A stretch of 64,000 nucleotides of DNA from Leptogranulimonas caecicola (GTDB lineage Bacteria > Actinomycetota > Coriobacteriia > Coriobacteriales > Atopobiaceae), in the NCBI RefSeq assembly GCF_023168405.1, contig NZ_AP025285.1:928001-992000 (forward strand), read 5' to 3'. Shown here piece by piece: positions 9,771-18,515 of the stretch (positions are counted from its first letter, which is position 1; every line of letters starts with the position of its first letter). A model generated the notes under the pieces. It made no database searches. It saw only the letters and a program-made list of their open reading frames with translations, and had not been told where the DNA came from. The translations under genes and the position numbers were made by a program.

Positions 9771-10475
9771 ATGAAGATCGGCATCATTGGCGCCATGGAC
9801 AACGAGGTTCGCGATCTGGTGGCCCATCTTTCCCAAGACAGCATCATCTGCCGCAGCCATCTGGAGTTTCATGAGGGAACTCTCGAAGGTGTCCCCGTAG
9901 TGGTGGTGAAGTCGGGCATCGGCAAGGTATCCATGGCCGCCTGTGCCCAGCAGCTGGTGGATCTCTTTGGCGTGGACTGCCTGATAAACACCGGCGTGGC
10001 GGGAGCCTTAGGCGATCAGATCGAGGTGGGCGACGTAGTGGTTTCCACCCGCGTGGTTCACCATGACGCAGATGTCACCGCACTCGGCTATCCCATCGGC
10101 ACCATGCCGGGCTATCCCACCTACTTCGAGGCAGATCCCCAACTGGTGGAGGCTTTCTTATCGGCAGTGGCAGAGGTCGCCCCCTCTGTCCACGTCTATT
10201 CGGGAACCGTGGCCTCCGGCGAGCGCTTTGTGGCCTCGGTGGAAGATCGCAAGAGGATCCACGAGCTTTTTGACGGCCTTTGTGCGGAGATGGAGGGTGC
10301 AGCCCTCGCCCAGGTGGCGTGGCTCAACGACATTCCCTTCGTGGTGCTTCGTGCCATGAGCGACAAGGCGGATGGCTCGGGAGCCGAGTCCTACCAGGCC
10401 TTCGAGGATGAGGCTGCCTCCACTATGGCCCATGCCCTCATGGCCGCCCTGCCTACCATTGCAGCGCAAAGTTAG
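9771..10475 (+). CDS. mtnN: 5'-methylthioadenosine/S-adenosylhomocysteine nucleosidase
   Basis: 234 residues, the usual length. The start GIIGAMDNEVRDL carries the first catalytic Glu; CAEMEGAALAQV holds the nucleoside-binding Glu and AMSDKAD the catalytic Asp. It cleaves S-adenosylhomocysteine to S-ribosylhomocysteine and adenine. The next enzyme of that route, LuxS, is encoded 380 bases downstream on the opposite strand, so the two form a convergent functional pair. A Shine-Dalgarno-like AGAAGGGA precedes the ATG. Confidence 0.95.
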   Translation: MKIGIIGAMDNEVRDLVAHLSQDSIICRSHLEFHEGTLEGVPVVVVKSGIGKVSMAACAQQLVDLFGVDCLINTGVAGALGDQIEVGDVVVSTRVVHHDADVTALGYPIGTMPGYPTYFEADPQLVEAFLSAVAEVAPSVHVYSGTVASGERFVASVEDRKRIHELFDGLCAEMEGAALAQVAWLNDIPFVVLRAMSDKADGSGAESYQAFEDEAASTMAHALMAALPTIAAQS

Positions 10476-10531
10476 GGTGTTTATTTTAGTATTACATCAC
10501 CCAAGCTCACAGAGTAGGTTTCATATTCAAT

Positions 10532-10574
10532 TGTACTTAGTAGGCACATGCCGGAGGAAATGTACTTAGTAGGC
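10532..10574 (+). repeat. Two direct repeats TGTACTTAGTAGGC
   Basis: Identical 14-mers at 10532-10545 and 10561-10574, 29 bases apart start to start. A weaker partial match (AGAGTAGG) lies just upstream near 10511. Spacing close to three helical turns would suit a paired protein-binding site, or this is a small duplication. Confidence 0.7.
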
Positions 10575-10763
10575 GCGAGTGTTATTGCTCTTCTGCATCT
10601 TGGCCCCGCAGACCCCAAAAATCGCCTTTTTCATCGAGCCCTGTAAATCCTGGTATAACGACTCGATTCTGCAGCCTTCATCTGGGGTGATAGGGCCTCC
10701 AATAGCACACCCTCTGTCCGGATTCCCGTGTTCAAATTTGTCTTCCGGATTTATACACCAAAG

Positions 10764-10789
10764 GGGACGTTGACCTGTGTCAACGTCCC
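10764..10789. terminator. Stem-loop between mtnN and luxS (possible bidirectional terminator)
   Basis: Perfect 11-bp inverted repeat GGGACGTTGAC / GTCAACGTCCC with a 4-base loop. No clear T-run follows on either strand, so it may be an operator rather than an intrinsic terminator. Confidence 0.45.
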
Positions 10790-10854
10790 AATTCATAGCA
10801 TGCTTTATGTCCTGTAAGCCTCAATGAGGTGGAACGTGGGGCCCAGTTCTGGGC

Positions 10855-11334
10855 CTACTCGCTATAGACGAGATGGGCCTTGTCGATATCGCGCAAAGTG
10901 CGATCCAAATAGCGACGGGCTTCCCACTGGGCCATGGGAAGATTGAGGTCTAGATAGTTGCCGCACTCTTTAGGATCTGCGCCGGGGACAGCTCCCTCAT
11001 AGCCGGCAACCCACTCGAAGAGCTCTGTGACAAGGGGCACGACGTCGCGGGAGTCCATATCGCCCGCCATCACCAGATAAAAGCCGGTACGACAGCCCAT
11101 GGGGCCAAAGTAGACTACCCGTTCAGCCCAGGTGGAATGGTTGCGCAAAAACGTGGCGCCCAAGTGCTCGAGGCAATGGATGGCTGCGGTATCCATGACC
11201 GGCTCCTTGTTGGGAGTGGTCATGCGCACATCGAAAGTAGTAATGACCTCGTCGCCTGCCTTATCCTTGCGAGACACATAGACGCCGGGCTCTAAGGTGA
11301 GGTGGTTTACGGTAAAGCTTGCGATTTTGTCCAC
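10855..11334 (-). CDS. luxS: S-ribosylhomocysteine lyase (autoinducer-2 synthase)
   Basis: 159 residues starting at a GTG (11334) with AAGGAG six bases upstream. The metal site is H53-CLE-H57 (HxxEH) plus Cys124 in PKECGNYLDL, and the catalytic Cys81 lies in GCRTGFYLV. It converts S-ribosylhomocysteine to homocysteine and 4,5-dihydroxy-2,3-pentanedione, the precursor of AI-2. It pairs functionally with mtnN. Full length and intact. Confidence 0.95.
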   Translation of the reverse strand: MDKIASFTVNHLTLEPGVYVSRKDKAGDEVITTFDVRMTTPNKEPVMDTAAIHCLEHLGATFLRNHSTWAERVVYFGPMGCRTGFYLVMAGDMDSRDVVPLVTELFEWVAGYEGAVPGADPKECGNYLDLNLPMAQWEARRYLDRTLRDIDKAHLVYSE

Positions 11335-11510
11335 GAACAGCTCCTTTGCACGGTTGCCTCAGCGGATTCGGCAGCGTGAAACCGGTGGCCAGCTGCGATT
11401 CTTCGTGCTTAGTGTGACACACAGGCGAAGGTGGCGTGTAGGGAGCGTGATGAGGCATGAGGAGCTCTCCACAGCGGGTAGGTTCTCTTTAGAATGCAGC
11501 TTCGGCCTTA

Positions 11511-11531
11511 GGGGGCACGGGTTTCTCGGCA
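11511..11531 (-). repeat. Intergenic copy of the extended dispersed repeat
   Basis: The plus strand reads GGGCACGGGTTTCTCGGCA with two more G at the left. It is intergenic, upstream of the gene at 11583, and matches 30258-30278 (inside ecfT) in 20 of 21 positions. Confidence 0.65.
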
Positions 11532-11582
11532 GCTCCTGGAATGTTCGTGTTTCTATACCTCGCTATGAAGGGTGATGACTCC

Positions 11583-12578
11583 ATGCATCAGCCAGCCGAT
11601 AAGGACAACCTTGATGAGCGCAACCTTGAGGTGACTCGGGCTTATGAGCAGGGTTTGAAAGATGCTCGGGCAAAGGACCATGAGCCGGCGGGGGAATCTG
11701 ACGATAAAAAAGGCGGGCTGTTGAGCGATCTCTCGGTGCCTCAGGTGGCTGCCGGTGCACTGGCTGCGGTGACCTCGATGCTTCTCACCAACCAGATTGG
11801 CATCGCAGGGTCGGTCATCGGCGTGGCGGTAGGCTCGGTGGTATCTACGGTGGCCAGCTCGGTCTATAAGCGCATGGTGGCTACCGGTGCTTCAACCCTT
11901 AAAGAGAAGATCAACACCTCAGATGATGAGCCAGGGGCTACGCGTCCCCTGGATGTTCACGAAGGCACCGTCGACGCCTCTGGGGCGCGCATCGCTCCTG
12001 AAGAGCTACGGCAGAGAGTCCATGCGCAGCAGGCTGCCCGCACCCATAAAAAGGTGGCAGTGGGCGTCATAGTGGTGGCCGTGGTAGCTGCGCTGATAGG
12101 AGTGGCGCTCTCGGCCGGCTTTGTGTCTCTTGCCACCGCAGGCCAGGGCTTGGGCACGAAGACCTCCCTGGTGGCTCCTAAGGAGCCACAGAAGAGCGAT
12201 CAGGCCGCTGCCGCTGACAACGACGCACAAAAAAGCGCCGCTGCGAAGCCGGATAATTCTACTGAGAACTCTTCCAATAAACCTCAAGATAGCAGCGCTG
12301 CCACTAATGGCAACTCTGATGCCGGCGACCAAAACGCCGCTGCTGCGGGGGGCGACGGGACTAACAGTGCTGCGGACAACACTTCCAACGGCGGGTCTTC
12401 CACAAATCCACAAAAGCCGGAGGATGGCACCGCTACTCCCCCTTCAGATCCCTCTACCAATGGCGAACAGGCTTCTGGCAATGCTTCTGGCACTCCTGGT
12501 GCGCAGCAAGGAGGCCAGAGTGCTCAAGGCACGCAAGGAACTCAGGGTCAAGCCTCTGCCCAATCTACCAATAATTAG
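11583..12578 (+). CDS. Membrane protein with low-complexity extracellular tail, unknown function
   Basis: 331 residues from the ATG at 11583 (AGGG lies ten bases upstream; in-frame ATGs at 11541 and 11565 have no ribosome site). Residues 1 to about 45 are charged and presumably cytoplasmic. Around residues 52-100 there is a weakly hydrophobic Ala/Gly/Val stretch (SMLLTNQIGIAGSVIG). A clear membrane segment follows near residues 155-185 (VAVGVIVVAVVAALIGVAL). The last ~135 residues are low-complexity, rich in Ala, Asn, Ser, Gly, Gln and Asp, ending in short GTQGTQGQ-like runs, and are probably outside the cell. I do not recognise a family. It lies before two glycosyltransferase-like genes on the same strand. 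Confidence 0.65.
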   Translation: MHQPADKDNLDERNLEVTRAYEQGLKDARAKDHEPAGESDDKKGGLLSDLSVPQVAAGALAAVTSMLLTNQIGIAGSVIGVAVGSVVSTVASSVYKRMVATGASTLKEKINTSDDEPGATRPLDVHEGTVDASGARIAPEELRQRVHAQQAARTHKKVAVGVIVVAVVAALIGVALSAGFVSLATAGQGLGTKTSLVAPKEPQKSDQAAAADNDAQKSAAAKPDNSTENSSNKPQDSSAATNGNSDAGDQNAAAAGGDGTNSAADNTSNGGSSTNPQKPEDGTATPPSDPSTNGEQASGNASGTPGAQQGGQSAQGTQGTQGQASAQSTNN

Positions 12579-12746
12579 CGGAATGTAGGGCAATTAAATA
12601 CCGGACAATCTCTTAAAGTATCCCTTATTTTGCGAGCTGAAGAACGCAGTAAGAAACCTGTAAGTTATCAAAAGTCCCCATTTATTGCATCGATGGTAAT
12701 TGGTATTCTAAAGACAATCTGAAACCCCAAGACCCATCGAGGCTTC

Positions 12747-14624
12747 ATGAGCACCACGGAGTTTTCCATCATTCTTCCTGCGTTGCCCAATCGCCCTTGG
12801 GCCGCAGCACTCAGCAGCTGTTTAGCCCAAGAGGGCGTTCGTGCCACTGTGACGGTACTGGCCACTTATGACACGGCAGACGGCGCCCCCGCTTTGGATC
12901 CCGCAGAAAGCGCCCTTTTGGAAGGCTTCTCTGTGCCTGATTCCATCGAAGTGCGCTGGGTTTCCGCGCATTCTGCCGAGGATCTGCACTCCTACCTGGC
13001 AGTGTTGCTCTCTACGCCGGCTCAATGGGTGATGCTTTTGCATCCAGACTGTGTGCTGGCTCCCACTGCCTGCGCCCAAGCCCGGGATCTCGCAGTGGCT
13101 CACGAGGCTTCTCTGGTGATCCCTGGAACTCAAGAGATTACCTTGGATACCGCTCAAGGCGAGGCCACCCAAGCGATCTTTGGCAGCCATCTGGCATCCT
13201 TGGATCCCGCCTGTCTTTTGGCAGACCACACCAGCGCCATCCTTGCCTGTGCCGCGATGCTTTCTGCCACCGTCCAGACCCCTGTGCGCCATAGCTTCCT
13301 CTTTAGCCTTTGCTCTTTGGCAAAGCGGGCGCATATCACCCAGATGCCACTGGCAGAAGAGCTTTTCGAAGGCGCCCCCAAGACGCTCTGCGATTGTCAG
13401 GAGGTCTCCGAAAACGCCACCATCGCTTCTCAAGTGGGTCGCATGATCTCCCAAAACCAGCGCTGGGACGAGCTGCGTGCCAGCTACGAGGTGCTCTGCC
13501 AAGAGCTGATCGAGCCCTTTGCCAGAGCCTGCTTCCCTGCAGCTTGTCATGCCGAAGCCTCTAAAATGGTGGCCAAAGAAGGCCCGGTGTCGCTTTTTGA
13601 CACTTTGGCAGAGTGCTGGCCTCTCCCTGAGCTTGTCTCGAGCATTGCCTACTGGGCTACCTCTCATCCTGAGACCATCGCTTCGGTGGTGCTTCGCGCC
13701 GGCTGCCTGGAGGCCCACCTCAGCGCCCTTGATCGCGTGATGGTGGTCACCTGCCCTCAAAGTCCTCTGTCGCTGGACGACAGCAATGAGATCCAGGATG
13801 CCTTGGATCGCTTCGCCATTCAAACCTCGAAGTTTTACACAATGGCTCCCCTTGCTGCCGAGATACCCCTCGATGCTTGCAGCATCACTGCCCTTAAAGC
13901 CACGTCCTCTAGAGCAGCGTCATCGGAGGGCGCCTGTGGCTTCCCTCTGGCTTTGGCCCAGCGCTGGCACCGGACCCTCAGGGAGGAGGCGCCGGATCTG
14001 GTAGTCCTTCCGCTTTGCAACTCCCCCGAGCTCTTCTGGGGCGCCCTCATGGCGCGCCTGGCGCACATTCCGGTGGTGGCCGTTGCTCAGTCTGACACCC
14101 AGGATGGCTCCAAGGCGCTCTGGGCCAAGGCTGCCGCCAGTTTGGCCTCGGTGGTAGCGGTGGATGCCGAGGCTGCAGACCCTTTGGTAGGCTCCAATAC
14201 CACGGATCTCAATGGCTCCCAGTCTGCCAAGGAGCGTTTCTCGGCATCGCTGACCTCGGCGCTATTGGCAGCTCATGGCAAAGCCCCAACCATCATTCGC
14301 GGCGCTTCTGAGCCATTGGCCCTTTGGGCCAGCCGAGTGCTGGATGCCCTAGAAGAGCGGCTCTCCCAGCCTCCCGCGCCTTCCATGCCTTCCGACGCCC
14401 TGTTGCCCCTCTTCGACGCACGGCTTAACAGCGGGCAGCGGTCGTTCTTATCGGCAGAGCAGATGGCAGCTCAGCTCGAGGATCGTGTAGAAATTCTTGA
14501 GGCGCGCTTGGCGTCCTCTCGAAGCGAGGCGGCCATGCTGCGCAGGCGTTTGGCAGAAGCCCAGGGTTTCACGCAAGAACCGCGCACCCCCAATTGCCCC
14601 CTCTCCCCCCGAGACGATTGCTAA
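12747..14624 (+). CDS. Glycosyltransferase-like protein with C-terminal coiled coil
   Basis: 625 residues. The N-terminal ~200 residues resemble a GT2-type fold (FSIILPALPNRPWAAALSSCLAQEG, then WVMLLHPDCVLAP at the usual metal-site position), but the classical VVDDxS segment is replaced by VLATYDTADG, so catalysis is uncertain. The middle has no family I can name. Residues about 570-610 form a heptad-like coiled coil (LEDRVEILEARLASSRSEA). The same overall plan (GT-like domain, long middle, C-terminal coiled coil) recurs in the next gene, suggesting distant paralogues or a partner pair. One copy of the dispersed 10-mer lies at 14237-14246. No membrane segment is evident. Possibly involved in surface polysaccharide or protein glycosylation (inference). 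Confidence 0.6.
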   Translation: MSTTEFSIILPALPNRPWAAALSSCLAQEGVRATVTVLATYDTADGAPALDPAESALLEGFSVPDSIEVRWVSAHSAEDLHSYLAVLLSTPAQWVMLLHPDCVLAPTACAQARDLAVAHEASLVIPGTQEITLDTAQGEATQAIFGSHLASLDPACLLADHTSAILACAAMLSATVQTPVRHSFLFSLCSLAKRAHITQMPLAEELFEGAPKTLCDCQEVSENATIASQVGRMISQNQRWDELRASYEVLCQELIEPFARACFPAACHAEASKMVAKEGPVSLFDTLAECWPLPELVSSIAYWATSHPETIASVVLRAGCLEAHLSALDRVMVVTCPQSPLSLDDSNEIQDALDRFAIQTSKFYTMAPLAAEIPLDACSITALKATSSRAASSEGACGFPLALAQRWHRTLREEAPDLVVLPLCNSPELFWGALMARLAHIPVVAVAQSDTQDGSKALWAKAAASLASVVAVDAEAADPLVGSNTTDLNGSQSAKERFSASLTSALLAAHGKAPTIIRGASEPLALWASRVLDALEERLSQPPAPSMPSDALLPLFDARLNSGQRSFLSAEQMAAQLEDRVEILEARLASSRSEAAMLRRRLAEAQGFTQEPRTPNCPLSPRDDC

Positions 14625-14713
14625 TGCAACTTTTTTGGAAGGCCCATTAAGGGTAGAGTGTGAACTATCCGCGCACTCACACCCTTAATCACACCCTGCG
14701 AGGAGGCCTTCTT

Positions 14714-16567
14714 ATGGCATGCGACGTCTCGGTCATCATTCGCTCTTCCAATGGCGGGGCTTATCTCCCTGCGGCAATTCAGGCTGCCATGGCCCAAGAA
14801 GGATTGAATTTCGAGATTGTGGTGGTTGATGACGCCAGCACAGATTCCACCGCCCAGGTAGCGGCAGAGGCATCGCTGGCTCATCCTTCGCTGCGCGTGA
14901 TCTCTATGGCAGAGCACTCTGGCCGCATGGAAAGCTATCGCGCCGGCCTCAGGGCTTCTTCGGGCACCTATGTGCTCTTCTCGGATGCTCCAGACATGCT
15001 TTTGCCTCAAAGCCTAGGCCGTCTTTTCCAAGTGGCCAGCCAAACTCGGGCAGACATCCTGGTGACCTCCTCTGAGTTCAAGCCGCTGCAAGATTCCCCG
15101 GATGCCAATGAGGAACAGAGGTCCGCAGCGTCGTCTCAATCCTCCTTATCGCCCGAGGATACAGGCAATATCGCTCAAGCCCGCCTCTTGGCTGCCGACA
15201 TCTTTAGCGACCAAGATACCGGCGCTGCCGTGCGCGTGGTGTCGCCGCTGATGCAGACGGTGGACGGCGAGGCTATCATCGACGCCTTCTTCCGCACTCG
15301 CAGCGTGCCGGTGCAACTGCGCGGGCGCCTCTTTAAAACCGAGCTGGCCCGCCACGCATTTGCAGAGATAGAAATCAACTCTGTAGCTTCTCACGACGAG
15401 GCGGTCGCAGGGTTCATGTGCGCCATCCTGGCTCAACGCCTGGTGGTGCGCCCGGATCTCCACGGCCTCGTCATTGCCGAGAACCCCGCGCCGTCCCTTC
15501 TGGAAGCCTCTGATTTCGCCGCCATCTGCGCCAACCGGTCCACTGCCGAGGTGGCGGTAGGCTATCTCAACCGCTCCGAGCAGTGGGAGCGTTACTACGA
15601 TGCCTGGGAAGGCTTGGCGGTGGGTTTGGTGCGCCAAGCCACCGATATCTTCCCTGCTCGGGTGCAGCCGGTAGCCTGGGCCGATGCCGCCACAGAGCTT
15701 CTCAATTCCTGGGGCGCCCCCTATATCGCCGCAGCCCTGGAAGACAACGAGGACTCCGATCTTTGCTCGGTCGCCATTGCCCTTGCAAGCTCGGCTGCCT
15801 TGGCGCAGACAGGAGCCAGGCCTCACAACCTCGCTATTTTGGTGCGCGAGGGCGACGACTTGGTGCAGCTGCGAAAGCTCCAAGACTCACTGGCTTCTCG
15901 CCGCACCAGCTGCTCCATCATTGCCGAGGAAGGTGCTGCCACCGGCTCTCTTGCTGTGGCTCAAACCATTCCTGCTTACAGCTCCACGCTGGAGCGTGCC
16001 CGAGAACTCTCGCGCATTTTGAGCGACCTGGAGATCGACGGGTTGGTGCTCTCTGCCGGTGATGTGCGCGGGGTTTACGACGAGCTGGTAGCCCGAGCCC
16101 AGATGGTTCCTGTCGCCCTCATCGCCACTGAGCCTATCGAGTCGGTGGCCGCCTATCGCGCCGTAGCCGCCCAGGTGGCTTTGGCCAGCTGCGTGGTGCC
16201 GGCCACTGGAGTCGATTCAGAGCTATGGAGCTTGCTGGGAGTGCGCATCGCCAGCCTAGGTGGGCTTGTGGCTTCGCTTTCCTTGGGCACCACCAGGGCA
16301 GACCTCAATGCCCGCCGTCTGGCGCTGCAGCTCAACACGCTGGTTCGCTCCTATCAGACGTCTATCGACAACCTCAAGGAATCCTGCGCCCATGCCATCG
16401 ACCGCAACGGCCGCATGGAGACCCAGATCGCCGGCCTCAAAGATCGCTGCGCCAATTTGGAAGGGCGTTTGGAAGAAGCCGTGGCCGAGCGCGACGAGCT
16501 GGAACGAGAACTGGAATCCCTGCGCTCCTCAGGAATCTTTTCTCGGCTGCGCCATAAAGGCAAGTAA
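14714..16567 (+). CDS. Family 2 glycosyltransferase with C-terminal coiled coil
   Basis: 617 residues from the ATG at 14714, which has GGAGG seven bases upstream (an in-frame ATG at 14660 lacks this). The N-terminal domain is a recognisable GT2: VSVIIRSSNGGAYLPAAI, then EIVVVDDASTDST with the nucleotide-binding Asp pair, and YVLFSDAPDML at the position of the metal-binding acidic motif. Residues roughly 230-530 are unassigned. The last ~85 residues are a strongly predicted coiled coil (LKDRCANLEGRLEEAVAERD) with a basic tail. The donor and acceptor are unknown. It probably forms a transcription unit with the preceding gene (90-base gap). A near copy of the dispersed motif is at about 15474. 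Confidence 0.75.
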   Translation: MACDVSVIIRSSNGGAYLPAAIQAAMAQEGLNFEIVVVDDASTDSTAQVAAEASLAHPSLRVISMAEHSGRMESYRAGLRASSGTYVLFSDAPDMLLPQSLGRLFQVASQTRADILVTSSEFKPLQDSPDANEEQRSAASSQSSLSPEDTGNIAQARLLAADIFSDQDTGAAVRVVSPLMQTVDGEAIIDAFFRTRSVPVQLRGRLFKTELARHAFAEIEINSVASHDEAVAGFMCAILAQRLVVRPDLHGLVIAENPAPSLLEASDFAAICANRSTAEVAVGYLNRSEQWERYYDAWEGLAVGLVRQATDIFPARVQPVAWADAATELLNSWGAPYIAAALEDNEDSDLCSVAIALASSAALAQTGARPHNLAILVREGDDLVQLRKLQDSLASRRTSCSIIAEEGAATGSLAVAQTIPAYSSTLERARELSRILSDLEIDGLVLSAGDVRGVYDELVARAQMVPVALIATEPIESVAAYRAVAAQVALASCVVPATGVDSELWSLLGVRIASLGGLVASLSLGTTRADLNARRLALQLNTLVRSYQTSIDNLKESCAHAIDRNGRMETQIAGLKDRCANLEGRLEEAVAERDELERELESLRSSGIFSRLRHKGK

Positions 16568-16614
16568 ATCGACAGCTCGCCAACCATACGTACAAGCTGT
16601 CGGCATTTCAAAGC

Positions 16615-16651
16615 GACCGCCCTTCCCCATACGTGATGGAGAAGGGCGGTC
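16615..16651. terminator. Stem-loop between convergent glycosyltransferase and thiZ genes
   Basis: Perfect 11-bp inverted repeat GACCGCCCTTC / GAAGGGCGGTC with a 15-base loop. A second, smaller inverted repeat (CGACAGCT / AGCTGTCG, 16570-16602) lies just before it. Position between convergent genes supports bidirectional termination; T-runs are poor. Confidence 0.6.
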
Positions 16652-16674
16652 GGTTCGTGCATAATCGGCAACGC

Positions 16675-17451
16675 TTAGTGCTCTAGCAGCTCCAGTACCT
16701 GGCGTTTTATTGCCAACGCGTCGGAGGTGAGCATGAATTGGTCGCGATCTTTACGCGGACACCCGATAGTCACCTCTCCCACCAGGCGGCTCACCTGACC
16801 CTGAGCAGGGTTTCCCGCCAGCACCAAAATGCGATCGGCCATGGCGATGGCCTCGTCCGCATCGTGGGTCACCAGCATGCAAGTGAGGTCTAAGCGGCTC
16901 ATGAGTTCCAAGAACCAGGAGCGCATGTCGGCTCGCGTGAGGGCGTCTAGGGCCGAGAAGGGCTCGTCCATCAGCAGCACTGGATCATCCATCAAGTAGG
17001 TGCGCAAAAGGGCCGCCCGCTGGCGCATGCCGCCTGAGAGCTGATCGGGATAGAGCTCCTGCGTCCCTTCAAGCCCAAAGCGATCCAGCTGCGAGGCTAC
17101 CTGTGCCCGCGCCTCTTTGAGACTCATGCCTTTGAGCAGCAGGGGTAAAGCGGCATTGTCCTGCACCGTGCGCTCGGGGATGAGCAGGTCTTTTTGGAGC
17201 ATGTAGGCAACAGACCCCGGCGCACCGGTAACGTCTTTGTCTCCTACAAACACTTGGCCGCGATCAGGAGTGGTAAGGCCTGCCAATGCATGGAAGAGCG
17301 TGGTCTTTCCCGAGCCCGATCGGCCTACCAAACAGACCAGCTCTCCAGCTGCCACCGAGAAGGACGCATCCTCCACGATGGGCTCCCCTTCCCAGGAAAG
17401 CCAGAGGTGGGAGGCCGCAAGCCCTGCTACTTGAGGATCGATGTCGTCCAT
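16675..17451 (-). CDS. thiZ: Thiamine-precursor ABC transporter, ATP-binding protein
   Basis: 258 residues, a single nucleotide-binding domain: Walker A GRSGSGKT, signature LSGGMRQR, Walker B VLLMDEPFSALDA, and the switch His in LVTHDADEA. It resembles the SsuB/TauB/ThiZ group. It is the last gene of the TPP-riboswitch operon, nine bases after the binding-protein gene, and should power the permease encoded two genes upstream. Confidence 0.88.
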   Translation of the reverse strand: MDDIDPQVAGLAASHLWLSWEGEPIVEDASFSVAAGELVCLVGRSGSGKTTLFHALAGLTTPDRGQVFVGDKDVTGAPGSVAYMLQKDLLIPERTVQDNAALPLLLKGMSLKEARAQVASQLDRFGLEGTQELYPDQLSGGMRQRAALLRTYLMDDPVLLMDEPFSALDALTRADMRSWFLELMSRLDLTCMLVTHDADEAIAMADRILVLAGNPAQGQVSRLVGEVTIGCPRKDRDQFMLTSDALAIKRQVLELLEH

Positions 17452-17459
17452 GGCAGTCT

Positions 17460-18491
17460 TTACGCCTCCGGTAGGTATTCGTTGGTAAAGCCGCTGCTGG
17501 CCTCAATAGCCACCGGCGTGAGCTGTTGGTCATTCATCCATTGATAGAACTTCTCCCAACGGCCCTTGTCGATGTGGCCCCACTGAGAAGCGTCAGCCAC
17601 GTACTTGTCCGCCAGGTATTCCTGGGAAGCCTTGGCCAGCGCTGGATCGATCTCAGGATTGGCCGCCACAAGAATCTCTGCGGCATCATCGGGATTTTGC
17701 ACCGCATACTCATAGCCTTTTTGAGTGGCTGCCAAGAAACGCTTCACGGTGTCTGGCTGCTCTGCCAAGAAGCTGTCATTGGCGATGATCACCGGCGTGT
17801 AGTAGTCAAAGGTGTCGTCGATGTCGATAAAGGCCACGTAGTCTACCGGGTAGTCTTGGATTTTGGCATTTTGACCTGCCCAAGCCTCATAGCACCAGAT
17901 GGCATCGAATTGATCTGCCTTGAGACCGGTGACCTCGTCGGTAGAATTGGCGGGTACCAGCTCAACTTTGGACCAGTCCCCTCCGTCAGACTCCACCACC
18001 GATCGCACGATGGCCTTCTCCACATCTTGATCCCAGGTGCCGTAGCGCTTGCCCTCAAGCCCTTTAGGCCTGTCAATGCCGTCTCCCTTGCGAGAGATAA
18101 GACCTGAGGTATTGTGTTGAATGATGGCTGCGACGGCGGTCACCGGGAAGGGGTTGTCGCTGCCCAGGTAGTTGGCCATCACATCTTGATAGGACATGCC
18201 CACCTGAGCCTTGCCAGTGCCCACCAGCGCATCGGCGCCATCCTCAGGGGGCTGAACGATCTCAAGCTCGATGCCCTCGTTAGTATAGAAGCCCTTTTCC
18301 TGAGCCACATAGATGCCTGTGTGGTTGGTGTTGGGGGTGTAATCAAGCACAAAGGTAAGTTTCTCCAAGCCATCAGAAGATGCTTGGGGTGTGCTTGCAG
18401 CATTGTTGGAATTGCAGGCAGCAAGCGAGAGACCTGCGATGCCGGCGCCTGCCAGCTTAAGAAAGCTGCTGCGGCTATAGGAGCGAATCAT
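17460..18491 (-). CDS. thiY: Thiamine-pyrimidine precursor-binding lipoprotein (NMT1/THI5-like)
   Basis: 343 residues. The N-terminus combines a basic Ser/Arg start and hydrophobic stretch with a lipobox LAAC, so it is probably an exported lipoprotein. The mature part begins LTFVLDYTPNTNHTGIYVAQEKGFY, characteristic of NMT1/THI5-like binding proteins for pyrimidine precursors of thiamine such as formylaminopyrimidine. Start ATG has GGAGG seven bases upstream. It lies between the permease and ATPase genes under a TPP riboswitch, which is strong support for a thiamine-precursor ligand. Confidence 0.9.
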   Translation of the reverse strand: MIRSYSRSSFLKLAGAGIAGLSLAACNSNNAASTPQASSDGLEKLTFVLDYTPNTNHTGIYVAQEKGFYTNEGIELEIVQPPEDGADALVGTGKAQVGMSYQDVMANYLGSDNPFPVTAVAAIIQHNTSGLISRKGDGIDRPKGLEGKRYGTWDQDVEKAIVRSVVESDGGDWSKVELVPANSTDEVTGLKADQFDAIWCYEAWAGQNAKIQDYPVDYVAFIDIDDTFDYYTPVIIANDSFLAEQPDTVKRFLAATQKGYEYAVQNPDDAAEILVAANPEIDPALAKASQEYLADKYVADASQWGHIDKGRWEKFYQWMNDQQLTPVAIEASSGFTNEYLPEA

Positions 18492-18515
18492 CGAGAACCT
18501 CCAAAAATGAATGCG

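Larger units (their letters stand above)
10476..10854. other. Intergenic region between convergent mtnN and luxS
   Basis: 379 bases, less GC-rich than the neighbours. It contains a 14-bp direct repeat (10532 and 10561), an 11-bp perfect stem-loop (10764-10789) and a short GC-rich inverted repeat overlapping the luxS stop (about 10840-10855). Small open frames exist on both strands (for example 10566-10796 minus) but have no recognisable homology, and I do not call them genes. It may be eroded sequence. Confidence 0.5.

Noticed and set aside
10566-10796. 76-residue open frame on the minus strand between mtnN and luxS
   Set aside because: No ribosome site or recognisable family, and it spans the stem-loop at 10764-10789. 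Could be a remnant, but not supportable as a gene.
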